Assembly (NCBI GenBank): GCA_013003675.1
Contig: JABDIP010000073.1
Location: forward strand, 1-8,014
Direction of reading: 5' to 3'
From: Inquilinus sp.
Lineage (GTDB): Bacteria; Pseudomonadota; Alphaproteobacteria; DSM-16000; Inquilinaceae
Length of the DNA stretch: 8,014 nucleotides
Below, one piece after another: positions 1 to 6,113 of the stretch (position 1 is its first letter; each line of letters opens with the position of its first letter). The notes beneath the pieces were generated by a model. That model did not search any database. It saw only the letters and a program-made list of their open reading frames with translations, and was not told the origin of the DNA. Both the position numbers and the translations under genes were made by a program.

Positions 1-788
1 TCGGACACGGCGACGATCATGAATCGGTCGAGGTCGTATTCCAGGCCATAGACCTCCTCGTCCCAGGCCATGGATTTCTGCAGCGACCGCATGGCGTGCC
101 CGCATTTGTCCAGATCACCGGGACGGACGTAGATTTCCAGTGGGATCTTTCGGCCGGAACGGGTCGTGAAACTGTCGCGATGGGCGGCCAAGTCTCCGGC
201 CACCAGGGCGAACAGATAGGAGGGTTTGGGGAAAGGGTCCTCCCATTTCGCCCAATGGCGGCCGCCGCCGGCATCGCCCTCGGCGACGAGATTGCCGTTC
301 GACAACAACACCGGATACCGGGCGCGGTCGGCAACGATCGTCGTCGTATAGCGCGCCATCACGTCGGGCCGGTCGAGCATGTACGTGATGCGCCGGAAAC
401 CCTCGGCCTCGCACTGGGTGCAATAGTTACCGCCGGACGTATAGAGCCCCTCCAGCGCGGTGTTTTTCCTCGGCTCGATCCGCGTCTCGACGTCCAGGGT
501 GAAGGCGTCCGGCATGTCGGGCAGGGTCAGGCTTTCGTCGTCGACACGATAGCGGTTGGCGCCCCAGGCCTCGCCATCGACGGCGACCGAGACCAGTTCC
601 AACTCCTGGCCGTCAAGCACCAGCGGCGCGCCCGGCCGGCCGGCGGCCGGGTTACGGCGGATCGCCAGCCTGCTGGTGACCGTCGTGCCCTCCTCTCCGA
701 GGTCAAAGGTCAGGTCCACGCCGTCGATCAGGAAGTCGGGGACGCGGTAGTCCTCAAGGCGGATCGCATTCGGGGCGCTGTCTGGCAT
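1..788 (-). CDS. pepN: Aminopeptidase N (M1 family), N-terminal part, truncated by the window edge
   Basis: This is the first 262 codons of a zinc metallo-aminopeptidase that removes N-terminal residues from peptides in the cytoplasm. The start is the ATG at 788-786, giving MPDSAPNAIRLEDYRVPDFL. The N-terminal beta domain is recognisable from 'VDLTFDL', 'NTALEGLYTSGG' (about 109-120) and 'CTQCEAEGFRRITY' (from residue 123), then 'RPDVMARYTTTI', 'YPVLLSNGNL', 'WEDPFPKPSYLFALVAGDL' and 'RKIPLEIYV'. In E. coli PepN the Gln and Glu of the CTQCE motif contact the substrate amino terminus; here they are Q125 and E127. The zinc-binding HEXXH motif would lie beyond the left edge, so catalytic competence cannot be checked. 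There is no signal peptide, consistent with a cytosolic enzyme. No strong Shine-Dalgarno is obvious before the start. The gene is divergent from the oxidoreductase at 975 and looks like an unlinked housekeeping gene. Confidence 0.95.
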   Translation of the reverse strand, partial: MPDSAPNAIRLEDYRVPDFLIDGVDLTFDLGEEGTTVTSRLAIRRNPAAGRPGAPLVLDGQELELVSVAVDGEAWGANRYRVDDESLTLPDMPDAFTLDVETRIEPRKNTALEGLYTSGGNYCTQCEAEGFRRITYMLDRPDVMARYTTTIVADRARYPVLLSNGNLVAEGDAGGGRHWAKWEDPFPKPSYLFALVAGDLAAHRDSFTTRSGRKIPLEIYVRPGDLDKCGHAMRSLQKSMAWDEEVYGLEYDLDRFMIVAVS

Positions 789-974
789 GGGAGCGGGTCT
801 CGGCGTTGCGGAGGTCGATCATCGTTCTAGCCCAGCCGTTGTGGCCGGGAAAGCGGGCGGCGGGAAGGCGCTGCGAAGGTCCCGCGCCTGCGGTGCCGGC
901 GCTTGTGGCCTGGTGCGGCCGATGCTATTCGCAATCAGTCAGCGCGATCCTCCGAACATCGGTCAGGTAGGGAC
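789..974. promoter_or_regulatory. Divergent intergenic region between pepN and the oxidoreductase
   Basis: These 186 bp must hold the 5' signals for both divergent genes. The only sigma70-like pair I could place on the plus strand is TTGTGG at 903-908 with TATTCG at 926-931 (17-nt spacer). Both boxes match consensus poorly, so this is a guess. No clear operator dyad was seen and no small gene is supported. Confidence 0.3.
965..973 (+). promoter_or_regulatory. Ribosome binding site that sets the oxidoreductase start
   Basis: AGGTAGGGA lies directly upstream of the ATG at 975. It supports that start over the in-frame TTG at 903, which would add 24 residues ahead of the Rossmann fold. Confidence 0.65.
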
Positions 975-2042
975 ATGGGTGCGACGCGGTACGCCTTAAT
1001 CGGCTCCGGGATGATGGGGCAGGAGCATATCCGCAATCTGGCGCTGATCCCCGATACGGTGGTCACCGCGGTGGCCGATCCCGACCCCGGCATGCGCGAC
1101 GCGTCCGCGGCGCTGGCCGGTCCGCAGGCGCGCGCCTTCGCCGATCCGCGCGAGATGCTGGCGGCCGGGCTGGCCGACGCGCTGGTGATCGCCACGCCGA
1201 ACCACACCCATGTGGATTTCCTGATGCCGGCATTGGCGACCGGTCTGCCGATCCTGGTGGAAAAGCCGCTCGGCACCACCGTCGAGGATTGCCGGCGGGT
1301 AATGGACGCGGCGGCCGGGCGGGCGGCGCCGGTCTGGGTCGCCATGGAATACCGCTACATGCCGCCGGTCGCCCGGCTGATCGAAGAGGTGCGGGCGGGC
1401 ACTGTCGGTCGGCTGCGCATGCTGTCGATCCGCGAGCACCGGTTCCCTTTCTTGAAGAAGGTCGGCGATTGGAACCGTTTCGCGCGCAACACCGGCGGCA
1501 CGATGGTCGAGAAATGCTGCCATTTCTTCGATCTGATGCACGTGATTGTCGATGCCGAGCCGGTGCGTGTGTTCGCCAGCGGCGCCCAGGACGTCAACCA
1601 TCTGGACGAGCGCTATGACGGCGAGGTCCCCGACATCGTCGACAACGCCTATGTGATCGTCGATTTCGCCAATGGGGTGCGGGCGCTCCTGGATCTGTGC
1701 ATGTTCGCCGAAATCTCCCGCGACCAGGAGGAGATCTGCGCCGTCGGCGACCGCGGCAAGGTCGAAGCCGGGGTGCCGTCCTCGACCCTGTTCGTCGGCT
1801 TGCGCGACAGCAAGGAGCGGCGCACCGAGACGATCCCGGTCGACCCGACGGTGTTGGCCGCCGGGGACCATCACGGTTCGACCTATTTCCAGCATCTGGC
1901 CTTCCGCCGGGCGATGCTGGAGGGGAGCAAGCCCGTCGTCGGACTGGAGGACGGCCTGCGGGCGGTGGCCATGGGCCTGGCGGCGGAGCGCTCGATCACA
2001 GAGCACCGGCCGGTCGAGATGGCGGAGTTCGGGCTGGGATAG
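975..2042 (+). CDS. Gfo/Idh/MocA family NAD(P)-dependent oxidoreductase
   Basis: This 355-residue protein is a dehydrogenase of the glucose-fructose oxidoreductase / inositol 2-dehydrogenase / MocA family, cytoplasmic enzymes that oxidise or reduce sugars, polyols and their derivatives with a nicotinamide cofactor. The N-terminal Rossmann domain shows GSGMMG at residues 10-15 (GxGxxG) and an acidic 'VADPDP' after beta-strand 2 (33-38). The family signature EKPLG lies at 96-100, where the lysine (K97) is normally catalytic. The C-terminal alpha/beta domain carries 'NTGGTMVEKCCHFFDL' (172-187), matching the family GG...HxxD motif with H183 and D186 as likely active-site residues. Length is normal for the family. 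The start at 975 is backed by a Shine-Dalgarno and places the Rossmann strand at the N-terminus as expected. Substrate cannot be read from the sequence. It is transcribed in the same direction as the downstream TRAP operon but 355 bp away, so co-transcription is doubtful. A role in metabolising the transported solute is an inference. Confidence 0.93.
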   Translation: MGATRYALIGSGMMGQEHIRNLALIPDTVVTAVADPDPGMRDASAALAGPQARAFADPREMLAAGLADALVIATPNHTHVDFLMPALATGLPILVEKPLGTTVEDCRRVMDAAAGRAAPVWVAMEYRYMPPVARLIEEVRAGTVGRLRMLSIREHRFPFLKKVGDWNRFARNTGGTMVEKCCHFFDLMHVIVDAEPVRVFASGAQDVNHLDERYDGEVPDIVDNAYVIVDFANGVRALLDLCMFAEISRDQEEICAVGDRGKVEAGVPSSTLFVGLRDSKERRTETIPVDPTVLAAGDHHGSTYFQHLAFRRAMLEGSKPVVGLEDGLRAVAMGLAAERSITEHRPVEMAEFGLG

Positions 2043-2055
2043 CCAAATCCCGCCC
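2031..2055 (+). terminator. Hairpin overlapping the oxidoreductase stop, possible terminator
   Basis: GGGC-t-GGGAT (2031-2040) can pair with ATCCCGCCC (2047-2055) as nine base pairs with one bulged T and a 6-nt loop. The hairpin spans the TAG stop at 2040-2042. No U-tract follows, so intrinsic termination is uncertain and chance pairing in GC-rich DNA is possible. Confidence 0.3.
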
Positions 2056-2293
2056 TGGCCCAGATTCGGCTTTCCGCATCCGCGCCTTGCCGCTCCCGCC
2101 ACGCGGACCGGCAGGACCTCGACGATGCCGGATCGGGCGGCCCGAGGGTCCGCCCGGATCGTGTCGCTCGCCGGCCGCCCACCCGGCACCCGGCCACGAT
2201 TCCGCCGCCTGAACCCCTCCGCAAGTTCCTCGAACGCCGGCTAGCCGTCTTGATCCTCGGCGTCGGTATCGACGAAGGCGGCGATTGTCACGA

Positions 2294-2310
2294 TCCCGCC
2301 CCGGGCGGGA
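2294..2310. repeat. GC-rich inverted repeat upstream of dctQ
   Basis: TCCCGCC and GGCGGGA form a perfect 7-bp dyad around a 3-nt centre. It could be a hairpin or a protein-binding site about 90 bp upstream of dctQ. No U-tract follows, so it does not look like an intrinsic terminator. Confidence 0.4.
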
Positions 2311-2364
2311 AGCCGACGTGTCGCTTTACAGAAGCCCTTGCAGACTTGAGAGTGGCGTCAGAAC

Positions 2365-2380
2365 GCCCGCTCGAACGGGC
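2365..2380. repeat. Short hairpin immediately before the dctQ ribosome binding site
   Basis: GCCCG and CGGGC are separated by the 6-nt loop CTCGAA, and the dyad ends 3 nt before the Shine-Dalgarno. It may be a 5'-leader structure influencing mRNA stability or translation, or simply chance pairing. Confidence 0.35.
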
Positions 2381-2383
2381 CGC

Positions 2384-2390
2384 AGGGAGG
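2384..2390 (+). promoter_or_regulatory. Strong ribosome binding site of dctQ
   Basis: AGGGAGG lies 7 nt before the ATG at 2398. A closer ATG at 2391 abuts the site and is in another frame, so 2398 is the preferred start. Confidence 0.75.
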
Positions 2391-2397
2391 ATGCTCG

Positions 2398-2982
2398 ATG
2401 GCGCTGTCGAGATATGTGCTGCTGCCATTCCAGACATGGAATGACATAGTGCTGCGGGCCGGGTGGTGGATCTCGGTCGTCGCCATCGGCCTGATGGTCC
2501 TATCGATCCTGACGCAAGTGTTCTTCCGCTATGTGCTCGGCGATCCGCTCGCCTGGTCGGAAGAGGCGGCACGCTTCTGCATGCTCTGGATGACCGGTTT
2601 CATGGCGCCGCTGGCTTATCGCCAAGGCGGCTTCGTGGCCATCGACATGGTTGTGCGGATACTGCCCCCTCGCGCCGGCGAGATCCTGTCCTTCATACTC
2701 CTGGTAATCCCTCTCGTCGTCCTGGTGACCGCACTGCCCATCGGATGGGGTGAGGTGACCGGGTTCTCAAGCAAATTCGCTACCGCCTCGCTCTACTATC
2801 CGAACCTCGAAGGCGGATGGACCAAGGTGCCGCGCTCCTGGATGGGATGGTCGCTTCTCGTCGGTGTCGTGCTTCTGCTGACGGTGAATATCGAACTGAT
2901 GCTCCGATCGATCATCTCATTGTTCGGCGGAGGCGACACGCTGCGGCCGATCCCCGGCGCAACGACGGCGGGGGGCGAGTGA
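2398..2982 (+). CDS. dctQ: TRAP transporter small permease subunit (DctQ family)
   Basis: This 194-residue inner-membrane protein is the four-helix small subunit of a tripartite ATP-independent periplasmic transporter. It pairs with the large permease to import solute delivered by the binding protein. Predicted membrane segments lie at about 24-42, 59-74, 96-115 and 149-167. The DctQ signature falls between helices 1 and 2: 'FFRYVLGDPLAWSEEAARF' (42-60), followed by 'AYRQGGFVAID' (72-82). Length is typical to slightly long. The stretch between helices 3 and 4 (about 118-148, containing 'SLYYPNLEGGW') is fairly long. The gene opens a Q-M-P operon, with dctM starting 1 nt after its TGA, which indicates translational coupling. 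The symbol denotes the family and does not imply C4-dicarboxylate specificity. Confidence 0.93.
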   Translation: MALSRYVLLPFQTWNDIVLRAGWWISVVAIGLMVLSILTQVFFRYVLGDPLAWSEEAARFCMLWMTGFMAPLAYRQGGFVAIDMVVRILPPRAGEILSFILLVIPLVVLVTALPIGWGEVTGFSSKFATASLYYPNLEGGWTKVPRSWMGWSLLVGVVLLLTVNIELMLRSIISLFGGGDTLRPIPGATTAGGE

Positions 2983-2983
2983 G

Positions 2984-4459
2984 ATGTTGATATGGTTCCT
3001 GCCCGTCTTTCTGCTCTTTCTGGCGATCGGCCTGCCGATCGTCTTCGGGCTGGTCGCGGCGCCGGGAATCCTGCTCTACCTGGACGGTCAGGAGCGGGCA
3101 ATCAACCTGTTGTACCGCAACGTTTACAACGGGATGGACAGTTTTCCGCTGATGGCGATCCCGTTCTTTATGCTTGCGGGCGAGTTGATGAACAAGGGCG
3201 GCATCACCACCCGGCTGGTCGAATTCGCCCAGGCGTTGATGGGGCATCTCCGGGGCGGGCTCGCCCATGTCAACGTGCTGTCCTCGATCCTTTTCGCGGG
3301 GCTGTCCGGTTCGGCGGTGGCCGACACCTCGGCGCTAGGCTCCATGCTGATCCCGGCGATGGAGAAGCAGGGCTACACCCGCCGCTTCGCCGCCGCGATC
3401 ACCGCCGCCTCCTCGGTCATCGGTCCGATCATCCCGCCATCCGGGATCATGATCATCTACGCCTATGTCATGGGCGAGAGCGTCGCCGCGCTTTTCCTTG
3501 CCGGCATCGTACCTGGCGTCCTGGTCGGCGTTGGGCTCATGGCGGTCATCCGAATCATGGCGGACCGCTACGACCTGCCCAAGGCCGTGCGGATCGTCCG
3601 CAAGGATCAGTCGATTTCGGGCGTCGAATACTGGTTCTCCTTCGCGCTGGCGCGCATCAATTTGGGCGGGCTGATCTACTTCCTGGTGCCCCTCGGCGAG
3701 ACGGCCACGCCCCTGACGAAGCTTCTGGTTCTCGGCGGCGCCATCCTGGCCACACACGCCCTGTTGCTGGGGCTGCGACGCTTCATCAGCCACGATTTCC
3801 GGATGGTCTGCAAGCGCGCCGTCGTCCCGCTGCAGACTCCGATCCTGATCCTCGGCGGCATTCTGGTCGGCGTCTTCACGCCGACCGAGGCCGCCGCCGT
3901 GGCCGTCGCCTACGCGCTGGTGGTTGCCTTCTTCGTCCTGCGCACCATGAAGGTCGCGGACCTCCCGGATATCTTCGCCCGCTCGGCAATCACATCGGCC
4001 GTGGTCCTGCTTCTTGTCGGTGCGGCGATCGCCTTCAAGACCGTGGTTTCGCTCTCCTACGCGCCGCAGACCCTGGCTGCCTTCATTCTGGCCTTGTCCG
4101 AGAATCCGTTGATCCTCCTGTTCCTGATCAACCTGCTGCTTTTCATCGTCGGCATGTTCCTGGACGCCGGGCCGGCCATCATCATCCTTGGGCCGATACT
4201 CGGACCGATCTTCGTCGATCTCGGCGTGCATCCGGTCCATTTCGCCATCATCATGAGCGTGAATTTGACGGTGGGCCTTGCGACGCCGCCGATGGGGCTG
4301 GTGCTCTTCGTGGCATCTTCGGTATCGGGCGAAAGGGTCGAGTCAATCGCCAAGGCCATCCTGCCGTTTCTGGCCGTCGAAGTTCTGGTGATCTTCCTGA
4401 TCACCTATATTCCGGCGATCTCCATGACAATTCCGAGACTTACTGGATTCGTGAACTAA
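2984..4459 (+). CDS. dctM: TRAP transporter large permease subunit (DctM family), with an extra hydrophobic insert
   Basis: This 491-residue polytopic membrane protein is the transport subunit that moves solute across the inner membrane, usually with sodium. Conserved DctM motifs occur in order: 'GLSGSAVADTSALGS' (106-120), 'IIPPSGIM' (149-156), 'GGILVGVFTPTEAAA' (291-305), 'FLDAGPAIIILGPILGPI' (from about 392) and 'NLTVGLATPPMGL' (about 427-439). These are the two pseudo-symmetric halves with their hairpin-loop motifs. Family members are usually about 425-440 residues. The excess sits between the first half and the FTPTEA motif, at about residues 205-283, and includes two additional hydrophobic stretches (217-237 and 246-264). 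The insert is in frame and not a sign of damage. The start ATG at 2984 lies 1 nt after dctQ, preceded by purine-rich GGGGGCGAG. DctP follows after 32 nt. Substrate is unknown. Confidence 0.95.
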   Translation: MLIWFLPVFLLFLAIGLPIVFGLVAAPGILLYLDGQERAINLLYRNVYNGMDSFPLMAIPFFMLAGELMNKGGITTRLVEFAQALMGHLRGGLAHVNVLSSILFAGLSGSAVADTSALGSMLIPAMEKQGYTRRFAAAITAASSVIGPIIPPSGIMIIYAYVMGESVAALFLAGIVPGVLVGVGLMAVIRIMADRYDLPKAVRIVRKDQSISGVEYWFSFALARINLGGLIYFLVPLGETATPLTKLLVLGGAILATHALLLGLRRFISHDFRMVCKRAVVPLQTPILILGGILVGVFTPTEAAAVAVAYALVVAFFVLRTMKVADLPDIFARSAITSAVVLLLVGAAIAFKTVVSLSYAPQTLAAFILALSENPLILLFLINLLLFIVGMFLDAGPAIIILGPILGPIFVDLGVHPVHFAIIMSVNLTVGLATPPMGLVLFVASSVSGERVESIAKAILPFLAVEVLVIFLITYIPAISMTIPRLTGFVN

Positions 4460-4480
4460 TCCAAATGCCATCAACCAACT

Positions 4481-4487
4481 GGGAGGA
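4481..4487 (+). promoter_or_regulatory. Ribosome binding site that sets the dctP start
   Basis: GGGAGGA lies 4 nt before the ATG at 4492. It argues against the in-frame ATG at 4465, which lies upstream of it and would put nine residues ahead of the signal peptide. Confidence 0.8.
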
Positions 4488-4491
4488 CAAT

Positions 4492-5556
4492 ATGCGTAAG
4501 GGAACTTTGGTATCTTTGCTCGCAGCCGGAATTCTGGCCGGGTTGCCGGTCGCCGCCGCGGCTGCGGATTTCGCAATCCGAGCGACCGCCAATTCCAACG
4601 AGAACGACGAGGACTATGACGGACTCATCGTCTTCAAGAACTACGTCGAGCAGGCGTCGAACGGGGCGATCGAGGTAGAACTTTTTATCGGCACCCAGCT
4701 CTGCTCGAACGGGTCGGAATGCCTGGCGGGTGTGGCCGACGGCAATATCGACGTCGTCATCCAGACCTCGGGCGGTACGGCGAACATCTTCCCGTTCGTC
4801 CAGGTACTCGACCTGCCCTACCTGATGGCCGACGACCGGGTGGCCGAGACGGTGCTCCGATCCGGGTCGACATTCGTCAGCACATTGCAGGCGATGGTGG
4901 CGGAAACGTCGGGCGGCGCGGTCCGGCTGATGACCATCGGCAACACGGGCGGCTGGCGCAATTTTGCCAACACGCAGCGGCGCGTCCAGACCCCGGATGA
5001 TCTCGAAGGCCTCAAGATCCGGACGGTGGTGGCCGATCTGCCGCAGGAACTGGTGCGGGCGGTTGGCGCCTCGCCGACGCCGATCCCCTGGCCGGAACTG
5101 TTCACCTCGTTCCAGACGGGTGTGGTCGAGGGCTCGAAGAACGGCATCACCGACATCATGGGCATGAAGTTCCCCGATGCCGGCCTGCAGTACATCACCC
5201 TGGACGGCCACGCCTACATGGGCGCGCTCTGGTTCATGAACAACGAGAAGTTCCAGTCGATGCCGGTCGAACTGCGCCGGGTCGTCGTCGACGGATTCTA
5301 TGCGCTGCAGCAGGCCACCTTCGCCTCGCCGAAGCGCAAGTCGATCGATGCCTACCGCGAATTCGCGGCTGGCGGCGGCGACATCTATGTGCCGACACCC
5401 GATGAGAAGGCGGCGTTCAGGGAAGCCGCACAGCCGGTGTATGAATGGTTCAAGGGCAATGTCGATGGCGGCGGCGAGGTCTTCGACGCGTTGACCACGG
5501 CCGTGGCCGAGGCGGAGGCGGAGATCACCAGACAGCGTGCCGCGGATTTGAACTGA
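4492..5556 (+). CDS. dctP: TRAP transporter periplasmic solute-binding protein (DctP family)
   Basis: This 354-residue protein captures the solute in the periplasm and hands it to the DctQM permease. A clear Sec signal peptide (MRKGTLVSLLAAGILAGLPV...) probably ends after A25 (AAA|DF). The mature part shows DctP landmarks: an 'NGAIEVELFIG' strand, 'VADGNIDVVIQTSGG', 'VLDLPYLM', 'GWRNF' (154-158), 'TPDDLEGLKIRTV' with R177, and 'PWPELFTSFQTGVVEGSKN'. In characterised DctP proteins the arginine at the 'KIR' position makes a salt bridge to a substrate carboxylate, so R177 suggests an acidic solute. Two cysteines, C71 and C77 ('CSNGSEC'), are placed so that they could form a small disulfide loop in the periplasm. 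The true start is 4492: the frame stays open back through dctM, but the upstream translation is not protein-like. It is the last gene of the operon and is followed by a strong hairpin. Confidence 0.95.
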   Translation: MRKGTLVSLLAAGILAGLPVAAAAADFAIRATANSNENDEDYDGLIVFKNYVEQASNGAIEVELFIGTQLCSNGSECLAGVADGNIDVVIQTSGGTANIFPFVQVLDLPYLMADDRVAETVLRSGSTFVSTLQAMVAETSGGAVRLMTIGNTGGWRNFANTQRRVQTPDDLEGLKIRTVVADLPQELVRAVGASPTPIPWPELFTSFQTGVVEGSKNGITDIMGMKFPDAGLQYITLDGHAYMGALWFMNNEKFQSMPVELRRVVVDGFYALQQATFASPKRKSIDAYREFAAGGGDIYVPTPDEKAAFREAAQPVYEWFKGNVDGGGEVFDALTTAVAEAEAEITRQRAADLN

Positions 5557-5577
5557 ACCCTAGCAAGCCACTGACAA

Positions 5578-5602
5578 GAGGGCCTCGACGATCGGGGCCC
5601 TC
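5578..5602. terminator. Hairpin between convergent dctP and Sel1 genes, likely terminator
   Basis: GAGGGCC (5578-5584) pairs perfectly with GGCCCTC (5596-5602). The inner bases extend this through a U-G wobble and CGA/TCG to about 11 bp closed by a 3-nt loop. On the plus strand it is followed by the moderately U-rich ACCGCTTTGGTTTC. It sits 22 nt after the dctP stop and 22 nt from the Sel1 stop, so it may serve both directions. Confidence 0.6.
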
Positions 5603-5624
5603 ACCGCTTTGGTTTCACCGACAA

Positions 5625-6113
5625 TCAGCGGAACGGATACATCCACACGCGGTAATCATCGATCAGGACATGCGCTTTCTCGATCTCCTCGGCCGTCATC
5701 TTCTTGATCACCTCTTCCTGGCTGATCGCCGCGTCCGGATCGCCGCCGATCGCCGACAGGACGTACCAGGTATAGGCTCGGACCAGATCGGGGGCCGGCA
5801 TGCCGAGGCCCAACTCGTAATACCAGCCGACGCCGGATTGCGCGCCCGGATGGCCCTTCATCGCTGCCCTGAGGTACCAGTCGAAAGCCCGAATCGGATC
5901 GGCCTCAACCCCGAGACCGAGCGCGTACATCACACCGATCAGTTCCTCAGCGTCGGCGTTGCCGGAGCGCGCGGCCGGCCAGAGCGCTTCGCGCGCCTCG
6001 GTATAGCGGCCCGCTTCCATAAGGTTGCGGCCTTCCTCGACATCGGCCCGGGCCGGAATTGCGGCGAAAAGGGCCACAAGAAAGGCCGCAACAAACCGGC
6101 GTTGATGGCCCAT
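5625..6113 (-). CDS. Secreted Sel1-repeat (TPR-like) protein
   Basis: This 162-residue protein has an N-terminal signal peptide (MGHQRRFVAAFLVALFAAIP) with a likely cleavage after A23 (ARA|D), so it should be periplasmic. The mature part is built of Sel1-like helical repeats: a partial or TPR-like unit at about 26-51 ('GRYTEAREALWPAARSG'), a full unit at about 53-88 ('AEELIGVMYALGLGVEAD', 'AFDWYLRAAMKG') and another at about 89-125 ('AQSGVGWYYELGLG', 'AYTWYVLSAIGG'). A charged helix with 'MTAEEIEKAHVLI' closes the protein. Such repeats are protein-interaction scaffolds and no enzymatic function is implied. The start at 6113 is supported by the signal peptide and by GGGAGAGG about 8 nt upstream. 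Its first codons overlap the proposed start of the divergent di-heme gene, hinting at shared or mutually exclusive expression. Its partner is unknown. Confidence 0.88.
   Translation of the reverse strand: MGHQRRFVAAFLVALFAAIPARADVEEGRNLMEAGRYTEAREALWPAARSGNADAEELIGVMYALGLGVEADPIRAFDWYLRAAMKGHPGAQSGVGWYYELGLGMPAPDLVRAYTWYVLSAIGGDPDAAISQEEVIKKMTAEEIEKAHVLIDDYRVWMYPFR

Larger units (their letters stand above)
2043..2397. other. 355-bp intergenic region upstream of the TRAP operon
   Basis: No open frame here has a recognisable protein, a ribosome binding site and a plausible composition. The region should contain the promoter of the TRAP operon. It holds two GC-rich dyads (2294-2310 and 2365-2380). 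TTGTCA (2285-2290) and TTTACA (2325-2330) resemble -35 boxes, but neither has a convincing -10 at the right distance. Bases 2260-2360 look less GC-rich than the flanks, as is usual for a promoter stretch. Confidence 0.5.

Noticed and set aside
96..830. A 244-codon plus-strand frame over the left end
   Set aside because: It is the complement of pepN, which shows the conserved CTQCEAEGF and other aminopeptidase motifs on the minus strand.
996..2189. A 397-codon frame antisense to the oxidoreductase
   Set aside because: Its composition is dominated by Arg, Gly and His, it has no motif, and the plus-strand gene is unambiguous.
2250..2444. A small 64-codon frame in the gap before dctQ
   Set aside because: It starts at a TTG without a ribosome binding site, runs into dctQ in another frame and resembles nothing known.
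3335..4240. A 301-codon frame antisense to dctM
   Set aside because: It is extremely rich in Gln, Asp, Glu, Arg and His, as expected from the complement of hydrophobic membrane-protein codons, and has no recognisable domain.
2992..5556. An 854-codon open frame that would fuse a long N-terminal extension to DctP
   Set aside because: The first 500 codons are the shifted frame of dctM, rich in Arg, Gly and Pro and unlike any protein. DctP has its own ribosome binding site and signal peptide at 4492.
5445..6104. Upstream extension of the di-heme frame running antisense across the whole Sel1 gene
   Set aside because: The extension has no family similarity and covers a gene with clear repeats and a signal peptide. 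It stays open because of high GC content.
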